Source: Dugong dugon (lineage: Eukaryota; Chordata; Mammalia; Sirenia; Dugongidae). Taken from it: DNA of 64,000 bases. Made by a program: the position numbers and the translations under genes. A model generated the notes under the pieces. That model was not told the DNA's origin and searched no databases. It saw only the letters and a program-made list of their open reading frames with translations. This document shows positions 9,739 through 21,780 of this stretch, piece after piece (positions within the stretch are counted from its first letter, which is position 1; the number at the start of each line of letters is the position of its first letter). The DNA is taken from positions 73,020,919-73,084,918 of the forward strand of contig CM057464.1 of NCBI GenBank assembly GCA_030035585.1. The letters run 5' to 3'.

Positions 9739-10066
9739 GAGGTTATAAAATAGTATGCATAAATAATTCCTTAAAAAATAAATTACATATATGTAGTACA
9801 CACATCTAGAAATTTTAAAAAAAACTTTAAGTAATCTGGCTAACTGATTAAGAGTTCTCTCTCGGTTGTGCGATTATGTTATTTTAAAATTTTCTCCATT
9901 TTAATTATGAATAATTATGAATAACAAATATATTTTGTAACTATGACTATGAGTCATAATAAACTCAATAGCAATAGTTGTTTTTAATAACATAAAAAAA
10001 GTGAATATTGAAAAGGAATATGATAGAGAGAAAAAACAAATTTAGAAATGACAACCTTGAAGATGC
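9739..10066. other. AT-rich spacer
   Basis: No recognised element. It contains ATTATGAATAATTATGAATA (near 9904) and long A/T runs only. Confidence 0.5.
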
Positions 10067-10585
10067 TGTTATGGATTGAATTGTGTCCCCCAAAAATGTG
10101 TGTCAACTTTGCTAGGCCATGATTCCCAGTATTGTGTGGCTGTCTATTATTTTGTCATCTGATGTGATTTTCCTATGTGTTATAAATCCTACCTCTGTGA
10201 TGGTAATGAGGCAGGATTAGAGGCAGTTATGTTAATGGAATAGGAATCAATTAAAGATTGGGTTGTATCTTGAGTCAGTCTCTTTTGAGATATAAAAGAG
10301 AGAAGAGAGCAGAGAGATAGAGGAAACTCATGCCACCAAGAATGAAGAACCAGGAGGGGAGCACATCCTTTGGACCCAGGGTCCTGCACTAAGAAGCTCC
10401 TAGACCAGGGGAAGATTGATGACAAGGACTTCTGCCAAAGCCGACAGAGAGAGAAAGCCTTTCCCTGGAGCTGGCACCCTGAATTCGGACTTCTAGCCTC
10501 CTAAACTGTGAGAGAATAAACTCCTGTTTGTTAAAGCCATCCAGCTGTACTATTTCTGTTGTAGCAACACTAGATAAATAAGACA
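10067..10585 (+). mobile_element. ERVL-MaLR-like solo LTR (copy 5)
   Basis: The best-preserved copy: TGTTATGGATTGAATTGTGTC at the start, TATA-like box TATAAAAGAG at 10291-10300, AATAAA at 10515-10520, and end TAGATAAATAAGACA. Flanks GATGC (10062-10066) and GATAC (10586-10590) look like a 5-bp target duplication with one change. Confidence 0.92.
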
Positions 10586-10643
10586 GATACCAACTAACGT
10601 TTCTATTAATTTCTTCAAGACCTCTTTCTGGTAAGCGTCATAC

Positions 10644-10970
10644 ATACCTTGTGCTTCCATAACAAAAAATACCACAAGTGGGTGGCTTTAAGAACAGAGG
10701 TTATTGTCTCACAGTTTTGGGGGCTAGAAGTTCAAGTCAGGGCTCTACCTCACATGATCTCTTCTCCCTTGTGTGTGTGTCACCCTGTGTCTGTTTTCCC
10801 TTTTTATAAGATATGACTTAGAAGGGACTAGGTTTTGGAACCATCCTACTCCACGATATCCTCCTTAACTAACAAAAGAAAAACTTTATTTTCAAACAGG
10901 GTCATATTCACAGGTACCAGAATTAGGACTTCAACATAACTTTTTGGGGAACATAATTCAATCCATAATA
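10644..10970 (-). mobile_element. Older MLT1-like LTR, reverse
   Basis: TGCTTCCATAACAAAAAATACCACAAGTGGGTGGC and the ending GGGGAACATAATTCAATCCATAA follow the reverse complement of the MLT1/MaLR plan, but the middle differs from the six younger copies. More diverged and probably an older family. Confidence 0.7.
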
Positions 10971-11592
10971 ATATGAGTAGAGAAACTTATTTTCCACAGA
11001 AGCATTGAGGCAGTTATTCATCAGCTCACTGACATGTTGCCAATGAAGTCTTATAAACAGTATCAAGGCAGCAGAGCCATGACCAAATGTCTATGTTCAC
11101 TTTCCATTGCCAGTGGCAATGGTGAAGATATATAAGAGTATGCAGAGGGTCTGATATATATAAAATATTAAGTGGTATTTTTTAGCACATAATACACATG
11201 GCTTCAATAACAGCTACCTTTAATCACAGAGTAATGTGTGAGGGTCATATTTATTCAGCAGTGATTTATAAAATTTAGTTAAATAAAAACATAGTTCTTG
11301 AATGTCATCTCCTTTAGAATGAACTGCAAAGCAAATCTCACCACACACCAAGGCTAAATTAGCATTTTCATAATCTTAAGAAAAAACAGAACTTCCTTTT
11401 TAGCAAGTATCTTAGTCGTGATTCATGTGTGCTCAGACCAATTGAAAAATAAGTTGAGATTATACTGATATTTTCAATTTATTGTTGAAAATATAGTTAA
11501 ATCAACAGAAGTTAAATTTAGTAATGAGATATCCACATTCAATATATTCAATATTCAATATGTATATCTCATTATGGATTTACCTTACAGAG
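10971..11592. other. Unassigned sequence
   Basis: No repeat or coding signal recognised. A small AATATTCAATAT cluster (11540-11560) is the only local repeat. Confidence 0.5.
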
Positions 11593-11757
11593 TGTTGTTG
11601 TTGTTGTGTGCCATTGAATCAATTCTGACGCATAGGGACCCTATAGGACACAGTAGAATTGCCCCATAGGGTTTCCAACGAGGGACAGGTGGATTCGAAT
11701 TGCCAGCCTTTTGGTTAGCAGCCTGAGTGCTTAACTACTTTGCCACCAGGGCCTCTG
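11593..11757 (-). mobile_element. AfroSINE, short form
   Basis: Reverse copy with GTTGTTGTTGTGTGCCATTGAATC, CCCCATAGGGTTTCCAACGAGGG, and the head ending TTTGCCACCAGGGC. TACCTTACAGA flanks it (11581-11591 and 11758-11768), a clear target duplication. The central segment is absent. Confidence 0.95.
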
Positions 11758-11768
11758 TACCTTACAGA

Positions 11769-12501
11769 AGACCACTAAATATATTAACATTGTTAAAGTA
11801 AACACTGACAGATCTTATATGATTCAGCTTCTAAAAGACTGATAAATATAATGGGAATATAAATATAATAGCAATTCATTATTAGAAGCTAAAGCTTCAT
11901 GAAAAATAAAAAGATTATTTTCAACTTTAACATTAAACAGACATTAATTAATATTTCTAAGTATTAGTGAACTATTGTGGTCATGAAAATAAGATTATGT
12001 CACTCTCTCCTACTTCAATGTCTAACTTTTGTGAACCATAGTACCCACGGGTATTACGTGTGACATATTACTGCAAACAAGTCTGTCTGCTCAGAATAAT
12101 CAGGAATAAATAATTCATCAGTGATGCTGCAGATGGCGATGACACCCTCTGTTGTGCCTATCCTTTAGCAAAAATAAACTCCAAAGCTGCTTGACTTGCT
12201 TCCAGTTCTTTCAAAGCAGAGCCCAGCCAGGAACTGCCATCGATTTTTAGAGTCAGTTATAGAGACAGATCAATGCCAGGAAGAAAAAAACTGACCTCAC
12301 CTTGAATACTGGAGAAAGTGTTAGTTGTTCTAAAATTAATAGACCTTATAAACATTCCTAACACCCAAAGGTATTTTTTTTATTAATATGGTATTCAATA
12401 TATAAAGCCAACTCAGTAATAGTAAAACGAATACTTCCTTTTCCAGGTTTGAGAGTAAAGTTCTTACTTACTCATTCTAAATTTTTTATATTATCTTTAG
12501 C
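11769..12501. other. Unassigned sequence, moderately unique
   Basis: Contains no repeat I can name and no supported coding sequence. The part around 12100-12300 is less AT-rich (GATGCTGCAGATGGCGATG, AAAGCAGAGCCCAGCCAGG) but every frame there is short. Confidence 0.5.
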
Positions 12502-12508
12502 CCACCTG

Positions 12509-12669
12509 AAGAGCCCTAGTAGTGCAGTGGGTATGAGCTCAAGCTGCTAACCTAACGGTCGGCAGCTTGAATCCACCAGCCACTCCTTGGGAACCCTATG
12601 GGGGCAGTTCTACTCTGCCCTATAGGGTCGTTATGAGTGGGAATCAACTCGATGGCAATGGGTTTTATT
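12509..12669 (+). mobile_element. AfroSINE, short form
   Basis: GAGCCCTAGTAGTGCAGTGG, head with AACGGTCGGCAGCTTGAATCC, then directly ACTCCTTGGGAACCCTATGG, and the tail GTCGTTATGAGTGGGAATC. CCACCTG flanks it (12502-12508 and 12670-12676). The open frame at 12567-12776 is SINE-derived. Confidence 0.93.
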
Positions 12670-12830
12670 CCACCTGCTTTGTCCTACCTGTTTCTGCTAT
12701 TGATTTACTTCTTTTCTCAATATTGAAATCTATAATAAGTTTTGGGTTTGATTTTTCATGTCAAGCACTCTGTTAGGCACACTGTACACCTTCTATCACA
12801 TATCCCCATAGGACACTTAGGGGATAGGTG

Positions 12831-12874
12831 CTGCTGTTGTTGTTAGTTACCATTCAGTTGACTCTGATTCATGC
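12831..12874 (-). mobile_element. AfroSINE/RTE tail fragment
   Basis: CTGCTGTTGTTGTTAGTTACCATTCAGTTG is the reverse of the shared SINE/RTE 3' tail. Only the last 45 bp or so are present. Confidence 0.7.
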
Positions 12875-12879
12875 TCTGC

Positions 12880-12992
12880 CTCTTCCTAACTTTGTGTCAT
12901 GGTGAAGGCTAACTCATCTTTCTAAGATTTCGGTTATTTGAAATAGCAAAATGACAATACAGTTGTGAGAAGTACATAAGCTAATATCTAAA
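12880..12992 (+). mobile_element. MIR fragment
   Basis: CTCTGCCTCTTCCTAACTTTGTG, TTATTTGAAATAGCAAAATGACAATA and TGTGAGAAGTACATAAGCTAA follow the MIR consensus in sense orientation with substantial drift. Confidence 0.55.
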
Positions 12993-12993
12993 G

Positions 12994-13198
12994 GAGCCCT
13001 GGTAGTGCAATAGTTAAGCATTTGGTTGCTAGCTGAAAGGCCAGCAGTTTGAACCTACCAGCTGCTCTATGTGAGAAAAGACCTGGCTTTCTGTTCCCGT
13101 AAAGATTACAGCCTAGGAAACCCTATGAGGCAGTTCCACTCTGCCATATAGGGTCACTATGAGTCAGAATCGACTTGACAGCACACAATAACGACAAT
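12994..13198 (+). mobile_element. AfroSINE, long form
   Basis: GGAGCCCTGGTAGTGCAATAG, head, the long-form centre (CTTTCTGTTCCCGTAAAGATTACAGCC), and the tail GGGTCACTATGAGTCAGAATCG. A shared AATAT..AAAGG at both ends may be a drifted target duplication. Confidence 0.92.
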
Positions 13199-13338
13199 AA
13201 ATATAAAGGTAACCACTCATTCAACTAATACTTCGCAAATGCGTAAGCATTTAGTTCCAGGTATGGAAGTGTTCAGTGAATGTTGGTTCCCTTCCATGTC
13301 CATTGTATTTACTAAGACTACCTAGGAAAATAGGAATC

Positions 13339-13552
13339 TTTGGGTGGAATAACAGTTAACACACTTGGCTACTAACAAAAGGTTGGAGGTTTGAGTCCAC
13401 CCAAAGCACCACAGAAAAAAGGCCTGGCTATCAACTTCTGCAGAAAAATCAGCCATTAAAAACCCTATGGAGCATAGTTCTACTCTGACACATGGGGTCA
13501 CTATGAGTCAGAACTGACTTTGATGGCAACTATTTTTTGTTGTTGTTGTTTT
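13339..13552 (+). mobile_element. AfroSINE-related SINE with a different centre
   Basis: Head TAACACACTTGGCTACTAAC, then a centre AAAGGCCTGGCTATCAACTTC..GAAAAATCAGCC in place of the usual AAAGATGTGGCAGTCTGC..., then GAAAACCCTATGG-like and GGTCACTATGAGTCAG, then a GTT-rich tail. The centre matches that of the tRNA-Gly-headed SINE at 41962. Confidence 0.88.
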
Positions 13553-14839
13553 TAAAATGTATCTTCTAAATTATTGCAGATGTTGAGGGACTGAAATCAG
13601 GGTTCAAGAAAATGGGTCACATTTAAAAAAAACAAAAACAAAAAAAGCAAAGAAAATAAATTAAAAAAAGAACATTAAGGGAGTATTAAGCCAAAAGCTT
13701 AAAGTAAAATTACTACACAACAAGCACATCTGTCATAACAATAAATGAAAATAGAAAAATGGCCCTTAAAAAACAAAACAAAAAAAAAAACTCAGTTGAG
13801 CTTAAAAATCATAACTCTATTGTATGTCATATGCAATAACAACACCGAACATAGAATTCTTTAAATATGTAAATGAATAATCAGAGAAATGCCAGGGAAA
13901 CCCATGCAAAAAATGAAAAATCATATTAATAAAATAAAAAAATTAAGTAGAATAAAGTAATTTTTATAGTAATTCTGATGTTACTTAATGAAAATTAAAA
14001 TAATCCTGAACTTTTAATGTGTCCTTTGCCTTAATATGAAATATAGATTAGAAACTACTGGAAATGCAAGTAGAATTTAGCAAAACCAGTATTACTGAAA
14101 TATTTTTATTATCCTTTTCTTGGTTTTTATTAAATTAAGTAGATAACATGCCAGTAAGCATAGGGGAGTGTTGACTATTTAATAGACAACTTAATAGATA
14201 TGTATCCTGGAACAAAGACTACCATTTGGAATACATGGAAAAAGAATTTCAGTTAGCTATATTTTTGGACATACAAAACAGCAATCATATCCACAAATTA
14301 GAAACAGGTCACTCTCTGACTGTAATCTAGTAAAAAGAGACTCAAAATAATAAAAATTATGAGGAAAATGTCCCAACAATCTGGAAACTTTAACTGGAAT
14401 CAAAGGCAAAATTTCAATTAGAGAATATACAGAAAATCATAAGAGAATATACAGAAAATCATAAAATTAAGAACATAATATATCAGTTCTATGAGATAAA
14501 ATGCAGGATATATTTTGGAGAAGAATATGCAGCCATATATTTTTTATTATGTGACAAGAAAAAAATGCATTAAGCATTCATCTCAAAAAGATGGAAAATA
14601 GATAAGAAAACATTTAAAAACAGTAGGAGAAAGAAAAAATAAAATTCAAAGAAAAAAGTTAATTAGAACACAATAACTATTGTAAAAATAGATAAATAAT
14701 ACAAATAGCTAAATATTGGTGAAGAGGGGAGGAATCCAATAAAATATGCCACTAGTTAAACAAAGAAGGGACAGAAGGATATCAGAAAACACAAATTAAT
14801 AAAAATAAATAATTATCACACAACTATATGCATTTAAAA

Positions 14840-15046
14840 GAGCCCTGGTGGTACAGTGGTTAAAGTGCTTGGCTGCTAACCAAAAGGTTGGTGGTGCAAA
14901 CTCACTAGCCATTCCACAAGAGAAAGACGTGGCAGTCTACTCCCATAAAGATTTACAGCTTTGGAGATTCTATGGGGCAGTTCTACCCTGTCCTATAGTG
15001 TTGCTATGAGTCAGAATCAGCTTGACAGCAGTGGGTTTGGTTTTGG
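14840..15046 (+). mobile_element. AfroSINE, long form, with perfect target duplication
   Basis: GAGCCCTGGTGGTACAGTGG, head, centre (AGACGTGGCAGTCTACTCCCATAAAGATTTACAGC) and tail ending TGGGTTTGGTTTTGG. TATATGCATTTAAAA is repeated exactly at 14825-14839 and 15047-15061 (15 bp). Confidence 0.97.
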
Positions 15047-16450
15047 TATATGCATTTAAAAATACATGACAGTTTTCATATATGACAAGAAATATTTGGT
15101 AGAATTTTATATTAATAAAGTTGAAAGCATGGATATGGTTAATCATTTTTCTATATAAATTTTAAATAGGCCAAAAGCCAAGGAATAAATTAAGAACATT
15201 TTAAAAGGTGAACTTGCTTTACATTTCCTACTCCCCACTTTCCTATCAAATGTCTAACCCAGGCCAATTCCACTGAGAATATTTTCAGCCTTCAAGCATT
15301 ATATACTTTTAATACTATTTAGACTTTTCCAAAGTCTAAAAAAGAAAGAGACATTTTCTTGTTGTTGTTTTTGTTGAGGGTTAAATAACACTGAGAAAAT
15401 ATCTAACAGCACTGCTCTGAATACATTATATTTGAATCCACATTAATAGATATTCCTGCAGTGAAATGTGCTTGGGAAATGCTGAATTAAACAGATCTCC
15501 TGAACTACTCAAAGATCTGAAATGTGCTAATGGGCATCGGGAATCCACAACACAGGGATTTCATTGCTTGTCAAACTCATTACAAAACTAAAACAAAAGC
15601 AAAAACTTTTTTTTTTTTTCCTCTGTAGACTATGGATTGGAAAACTATATATCAGGGATAAGAAACCTGGAATGCCTGGTGAATTCAGCCATGGAGTAAT
15701 TTGGTATATCCAGAAGATAGTTTTAAAGAAGAAACAAACAAAACAAAAACAGAATGCTTTAGGCAAGGAAAATACAGTCTTGACCTCGCCTGTCTACCTA
15801 ATACTCAGTCTCTTCACAAACTGATATCACCTAATTTGCCCTAAAATATTAAGATATCTGAATTTGCAACTTTAGCTGCAGATAAATATCACATTTGACC
15901 ACAAATGTAAATATCTGAAATATCCTACTAACAGATGGAATCAGTAAATACATAAAAGAAAAGCACATCATGACCTAATGGGGTTTATTCCAGGAATTCA
16001 AAGTATAGTTCAAAATTGGAAATTTTATTAACATAATGCACCATATTAATAAGATGAGAAAATTAGCATTTCAATAGTCCTCAATAAAGTATTTGATAAA
16101 ATTTAGCATCTGAAAAAATACACAAAAAGATCCACTTGTTAAAACAGAAATCAAAAGATAAATGCTTAAACTTATGCATAGAAAATCATGAAACTTCAAA
16201 TAACCTCAAAGCAAATACCAGACTCTGTATTAATGTAAAACACCAGAAGCTGGCCCATTAAAGTAAAACACTGAGATAACGGCTTCATCTTACTCTCTTA
16301 ACGTTATTCTGAAGATGATCACCAATATTACAAACTTAAGAATAAGAATTATAAATCTGAAAGGAAAGAGGAAGCACTGTTATTTTACAGATTTTAAGAT
16401 TAAAATTGGAAATTATAAGGGAATTAATTAAAGCACAATAATAAGTCAGT

Positions 16451-16618
16451 TGGACCTCTGGTGGTGCAGTGGTTAAGAGCTTGGTTGCTAACTATAAGGT
16501 CAGGAGTTTGAATCCACCAGCTGCTCCTTGGAAACCCTATGGGGCAGTTCTACCCTGTTCTGTAAGGTTACAACGCATCAGAATTGACTCGACAGCAATG
16601 CGTTTGGTTTTTTGGTTT
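16451..16618 (+). mobile_element. AfroSINE, short form, with target duplication
   Basis: TGGACCTCTGGTGGTGCAGTGG, head, CTGCTCCTTGGAAACCCTATGG without the central segment, and an end GCGTTTGGTTTTTTGG. AATAAGTCAGT is repeated exactly at 16440-16450 and 16619-16629. Confidence 0.96.
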
Positions 16619-17704
16619 AATAAGTCAGTGTTTATCAGAATATCTGCTATAAAATAAATAGATAAGAATAGTCAGTTATTAAAATCATACTGACACTATC
16701 AACAACTCCCCCCCCACCCCCGCAACCACCACCAAAAGAAAAGTACCTAGAGATAAATTTAAGAAAAAATATGCAGGACCAATGTTTAAAAAAAAAACTA
16801 TAAATATCTACTAAGGAAAATTTAAAAGAATCATAAATAACTGGAATTAAAGTTCATTATTGAATAAGAATCTGTATAACAAACAAGAAAGCTATATCAA
16901 TGTTTATCTATATGTTCACAGTGTAAATCCACTAAAATATTGGAAAAGCGATTCTTGACAAAACTTTTGAAACACATATGAAAAAAATACATACATGAGA
17001 ATAGCCATTATCATTATAAAGCTATAGTTATTAAAATTGTGTGATATTGACATACGAAGCTATAGAATACAGTTAAATCAGAGTCCAGAAATAGAAATAA
17101 GTATATATGAAAATTTTATTATGTGATAAATGTTACATTTAAATTATTTGGAAAAAAATAGATTAGTTGATAAATTGTGTTACAGAATATGGACAGTCAT
17201 TAAAAAGACAAACTGGATCCTTACCTTTATACTTATCTCAAATAGATTAAAGATAGGTTAAAAGATTAAATGTTAAAAACAAACAAAAACAGAGACAAAG
17301 ACTCAAAAAACCAAGTAAAACAGATACAGACATCAATCCTGTAACCCTGAACCTTAAATGAAGGGACAAAGTATTAGATCAGAAGTCACTGAGGAGAAGA
17401 AACTATAAGCCAGGAAGGAATAGTGATATGGAGTGGAGGTTCTTAACAAAACAGCATGACTCAGCATGGCCATCTTGGAATAAAGCTAACAACCTCACAT
17501 GCAGAAAGGCACCTCCATGGAATTCCTAACAGGAGATAGAGCTGAGTGACCAGCCCTGTACACCTGGACAAGGTGGTGATAACTATCGTGCCCATAAATG
17601 AGCAACAATAAAGCACACCTAGCCCACCTGCCCAGACATAACCAAACAAAACAAAAAAGCAGGATGAAACAAACTTACAATCAATAAATAAAAAAATAAT
17701 AACA

Positions 17705-18760
17705 ATGTCTCAAAGACAGCAGACAATATCAAAACATATACAAAAACAGGACAAAATTGCTGCAGTAAGCAACCAGAATGAAGCACCAGTTGACCTTCCA
17801 ACAGGAGAAAAGGCACTGGAACTACCTGATAGGGAATTCAAAAGTCTAATATCCAGGGCTCTCCAAAAGGCTAGGAAAGACATCAAGGAAAATGCAGACA
17901 AAAATCATAGAAAACACAGACAAAACCAGCCCAAATCAAAGAAAGCACAGACAAGGCAATAGAAGAATTCAGGAAAATAAAATAATACAAGAACAAAATC
18001 CAAAATAAGTAAACAATTAAAAATTATACAAAAAATAGCAATTAAAATTCCAAAGGATAAACAACAAAATTTTAGAAATGGACAACACAATCAAAGGTTT
18101 TAGGAGCAAATTTGAAACAACGGAAGACAGAATCAATGAAATTGAAAACAAATCCACAGATGTCACTTTGAGGAAAAATCAGAGAAAAGATTGAAGAAAA
18201 ATGAAGAAAACCTAAGAACTACGGGGGATACAACCAAGAACAAAAATTTGCATGTGACAGGCATTCCAGAATGGGAGAGAAAATGGAAAATACAGAGAAG
18301 ATCATTGAAGATTTGCTGATAGAAAACTTCCCTAATATCATGAAAGATGAAAAGCTGACCATCCAAGAAGCTCAACAAACCTGATAAAGGATAGACCCCA
18401 AAAGAAAGTCACCAAGACATATCATAATCACACTTACCAAAACCAAAGACAAAGAAAGAATCCTGAGAGCAGCTCGAGTTGAGAAAAATGACAAGTCTCA
18501 TACAAAGCAGAAACAATAACATTAAGCTTTGATTACTTGGTAGAAACCAGGCAGGCAAGAAGGCAATGGGATGACATATATAAAACCTTGAAAGAAAAAA
18601 TTGCCAACCAAGAGAATAATATACCCTGCAAAACTACCTCTCAAATATGATGGTGAAATTAGGACATTTCCAGATAAACATAAATCAAGAGAATTTGTAA
18701 AAACCAAACCAAACTTACAAGAATTATTAAAGGGAGTCATTTGGTTACAGAGCCAACAAT
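17705..18760 (+). pseudogene. L1 ORF1 (RNA-binding chaperone) remnant in L1 element 1
   Basis: The opening frame (17705-17962) starts MSQRQQTISKHIQKQDK and is colinear with ORF1 of the L1 at 26841. Later stretches in other frames include ENFPNIMKDEKLTIQEAQ (about 18324-18377), PKRKSPRHIIITLTKTK (about 18398-18448) and SREFVKTKPN. These are the RNA-recognition and C-terminal regions of L1 ORF1p, which coats L1 RNA as a trimer. Several stops and frameshifts break it. Confidence 0.85.
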
Positions 18761-19139
18761 ATCAGACAACAATATGAATCTAGAACACAGGTCAGTACCA
18801 GTCAAATACCGGCCTAGGTAATGAACTCTCAAGGATAAAACAAAACTAAAATATTCAAAACAGGGAACTAGAAACATCAATCTGTAAATAATGATAAAAT
18901 CAGAACAATAAAAGACGGAATATACGGTATAAATATAGAACTTTCAAATGGAGAGAAAGTCAAATCGACATCAAGTAATAAAAGCCTGGTTCAAACTTAG
19001 GAAGATAAGGGTAAATTTCAAGGTAACTACAAAAAAAGTTAACAAACCTACTCATCAAAATAAAGAAGAAAAACAAAGTCTCAGTAAACGCAAAATCTAC
19101 AGAAACGAAATTGACAAAAAAAAAAATAGGAGAAGCAGC

Positions 19140-21780
19140 AAATAATGCAAATAAGAAATGAAATGGGGGAACATTATAACAGACCCAACTGAAATAAAAA
19201 AGGAACGTAACAGAATACTATGAAAAACTGTCCAAAAAAATTGAAAACCTAGATGAAATGGACAAATTTCTAGAAACATGCTACCTACTTAAACTAACAC
19301 AAACTGATGTAGAAAATTTGAACAGATCCATAACAAGAGAAGAGATTGAAAATTTAAAAACTCCCAAAAAAAAAAAAAAAAAAAAAAAAAGCCTGGCCCA
19401 GATGCTTCACTGGAGAATTCTACCAAACTTTCAGAAAAGAGCTTACACCACTACTACTCAAACTATTTCAGAACATGGAAAAGGAAGAGAGACTTTCAAA
19501 TTCATTCTAGGAAGCCAGCATAACCCTGATGCCAAAACCAGGCAAAGACACCACAAAAAAGAAAATTACAGACAAATATCTCTTAGGTATATGGATGAAA
19601 AAATTTTCAACGAAATTCTATTCAATAGAGTTCAGCATCGTATCAAAAATAATAATACACCACAACCAAGTGGGATTCAAACCAGGTATGCAAGGATGGT
19701 TCAACATTAGAAAATCAAGCAAAACAATCCACCACATAAATAAAACAAAAGAATCACATGTTCATCTCAATTGACACAGAAGAGTCATTCAATAAAATCC
19801 AACACTCATTTCTGATAAAAACTCTCAGTAAGATAGGAATAGAAGGGAAGTCCTTCAACATAATAAAGAGCATCTGTACAAAACCAACAGCCAACATCAT
19901 TAACAATGGAAAGAGACTGAAAAGACTCCCCCTGAGAATGGGAACAAGACAAGGATGCCTTTTATCACCATTCCGATTTAACACTGTGCTGGAAGTCCTA
20001 CCTAGAGCATTAAGGCAAGAAAAAGAAATAAAAGGCATCCAAATTGGTAAAGAAGAAGTAAAACTACCCCTATTCGTGGAGGATATGATACTATACATAA
20101 AGAACCCTACAGACTCCGGAAGAAAACTACTGGAACTAATAGAAAGATTCAGCAGAGTAGCAGGATACAAGATTACCATATAAAAATCAGATTTCTATAC
20201 GCCAATGAAGAAAACTATGAAAAAGAAATTAGGAAGGCAATACCATTTATAATAACCCCTAAAGGAAGAAAATACTTAGTAATAAATCTAACCAGGGATG
20301 TAAAAGATTTATACAAATAAAACTACAAAACACTACTGCAAGAACCCAAAAGAAACATACATGAATGGAAAAACATACCATGCTCATGAATAGGTACACT
20401 CAAGATTGTGCAAATGTCAACTCTACCCAAAGTAATCTACAAATACAATACAATCCCAATCCAAATACCAACAGCATCCTTTAATGAGATGGAAAAGCCA
20501 ATCATTAACTTTATATGGAAAGGAAAGAGGACCTGGATAAGTGAAGCATTGTTGAAGAAGAACAAAGTAGAAGGCCTCACACTACCAGACCTCAGAACCT
20601 ACTATGCAGCTACGGTAGTCAAAACAGCCTGGTATTGGTACAATGATGGATACATTGACCAACGAAACAGAATCAAGAACCTAGATGTAAATCCACCTAC
20701 CTATGGTCACCTGATCTTTGACAAAGGCCAAAATTTCATTAAATGGGGAAAAGACAGTCTTTTTAACAAATGGTGCTGGCAAAACTGGATGTCCATCTGT
20801 AAAAAAATGAAACAGGATCCATACATTACACCATACACAAAAACTAATTCAAAATGGATCAAAGACCTAAATATAAAACCGAAAACTATAAAGATCATGG
20901 AAGAAAAAATAGGATCAACACTAGGGGCCCTAATATATGGCATTAACAGGATACAAACCATAATTAATGATACACAAACACCAGAAGATATGCTAGATGA
21001 ATGAAATCTTCTAAAAATTAAACACTTAGGCTCATCAAAAGACTTCACCAAAAGAGTAAAAAACCTGCAGACTGGAAAAAAAAATTTGGCTATGACATAT
21101 AGGACAAAGTTCTAATTGCTAAAATCTATAGCAAAATCCAACACTTCCATGACAAAAAGACAAATAATCCAATTAAAAATGGGCAAAAGATATGAACAGA
21201 CCCTTCATCAAAAGAAGACACTCAAGTGGCTAACAGACACATGAGGAAACGGTCACGATCATTAGCCATTAGAAAAATGGAAATCAAACTTACAATGAGA
21301 CTCTATCTCACCCCAACATTACCAGGATGAATAAAAAAAAAAAAAAAACAGAAAATAACAAATGTTGGAGAGGTTGTGGGTAGACTGGAACTCCTATGCA
21401 CAGGGGAATTCAAAAGGGTACAAACATTTTGGAAAACGACATGGTGCTTCCTTAAAAATCTAGAAATATAAATATCATACAATCAGCAATCCCAGTCCTA
21501 GGAATATATCCTACAGAAATAAGAGGCATCATGTGAATAGATGTATGCATACCCATGTTCGCTGCAGCATTATTCACAATAGCATAAAGATAGAGACAAG
21601 TGTCCATTGACAGATGAATGGATAAACAAACTACAGTACATACACACAATGGAATATACTACACAACAATAAAGAACAATGATGAATCTGCAAAATACCT
21701 CACATGGATGAATCTGGAAGGCATTATGCTGAGTGAAATAAGTCAATCGCAAAAGGACAAACACTGTATGAGACCACTAT
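19140..21780 (+). pseudogene. L1 ORF2 remnant: reverse transcriptase and C-terminus, endonuclease missing
   Basis: Starts inside ORF2, near MDKFLETCYLLKLTQTDVEN (19258 on). The transcriptase follows: an IPKPG.. block near 19529, VGFKPGMQGWFNIRKS near 19663-19710, then 19758-20183 with [20 protein letters not shown]. The catalytic FADD position reads VEDM (20073-20084), so an active-site aspartate is changed. The frame at 20408-21004 covers the connection region ([31 protein letters not shown]). The C-terminal part to about 21780 includes the HTMEYY-like region in broken frames. A run of 25 A at 19366-19390 disrupts the KKSPGPDG-like region. Confidence 0.92.

Larger units (their letters stand above)
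13560..17300 (+). mobile_element. Old L1 (ORF2 remnants), in pieces
   Basis: Plus-strand L1 ORF2 can be followed in short stretches: the region around 14200-14800, the AATGGGGTTTATTCCAGGAA block near 15978-15998, and AGCTATAGTTATTAAAATTGTGTG..TTGACATA near 17021-17052. AfroSINEs lie within it at 14840-15046 and 16451-16618, and the younger L1 begins at its right end. The part at about 15300-15850 shows no clear L1 match and may be separate sequence. All frames are broken. Confidence 0.55.
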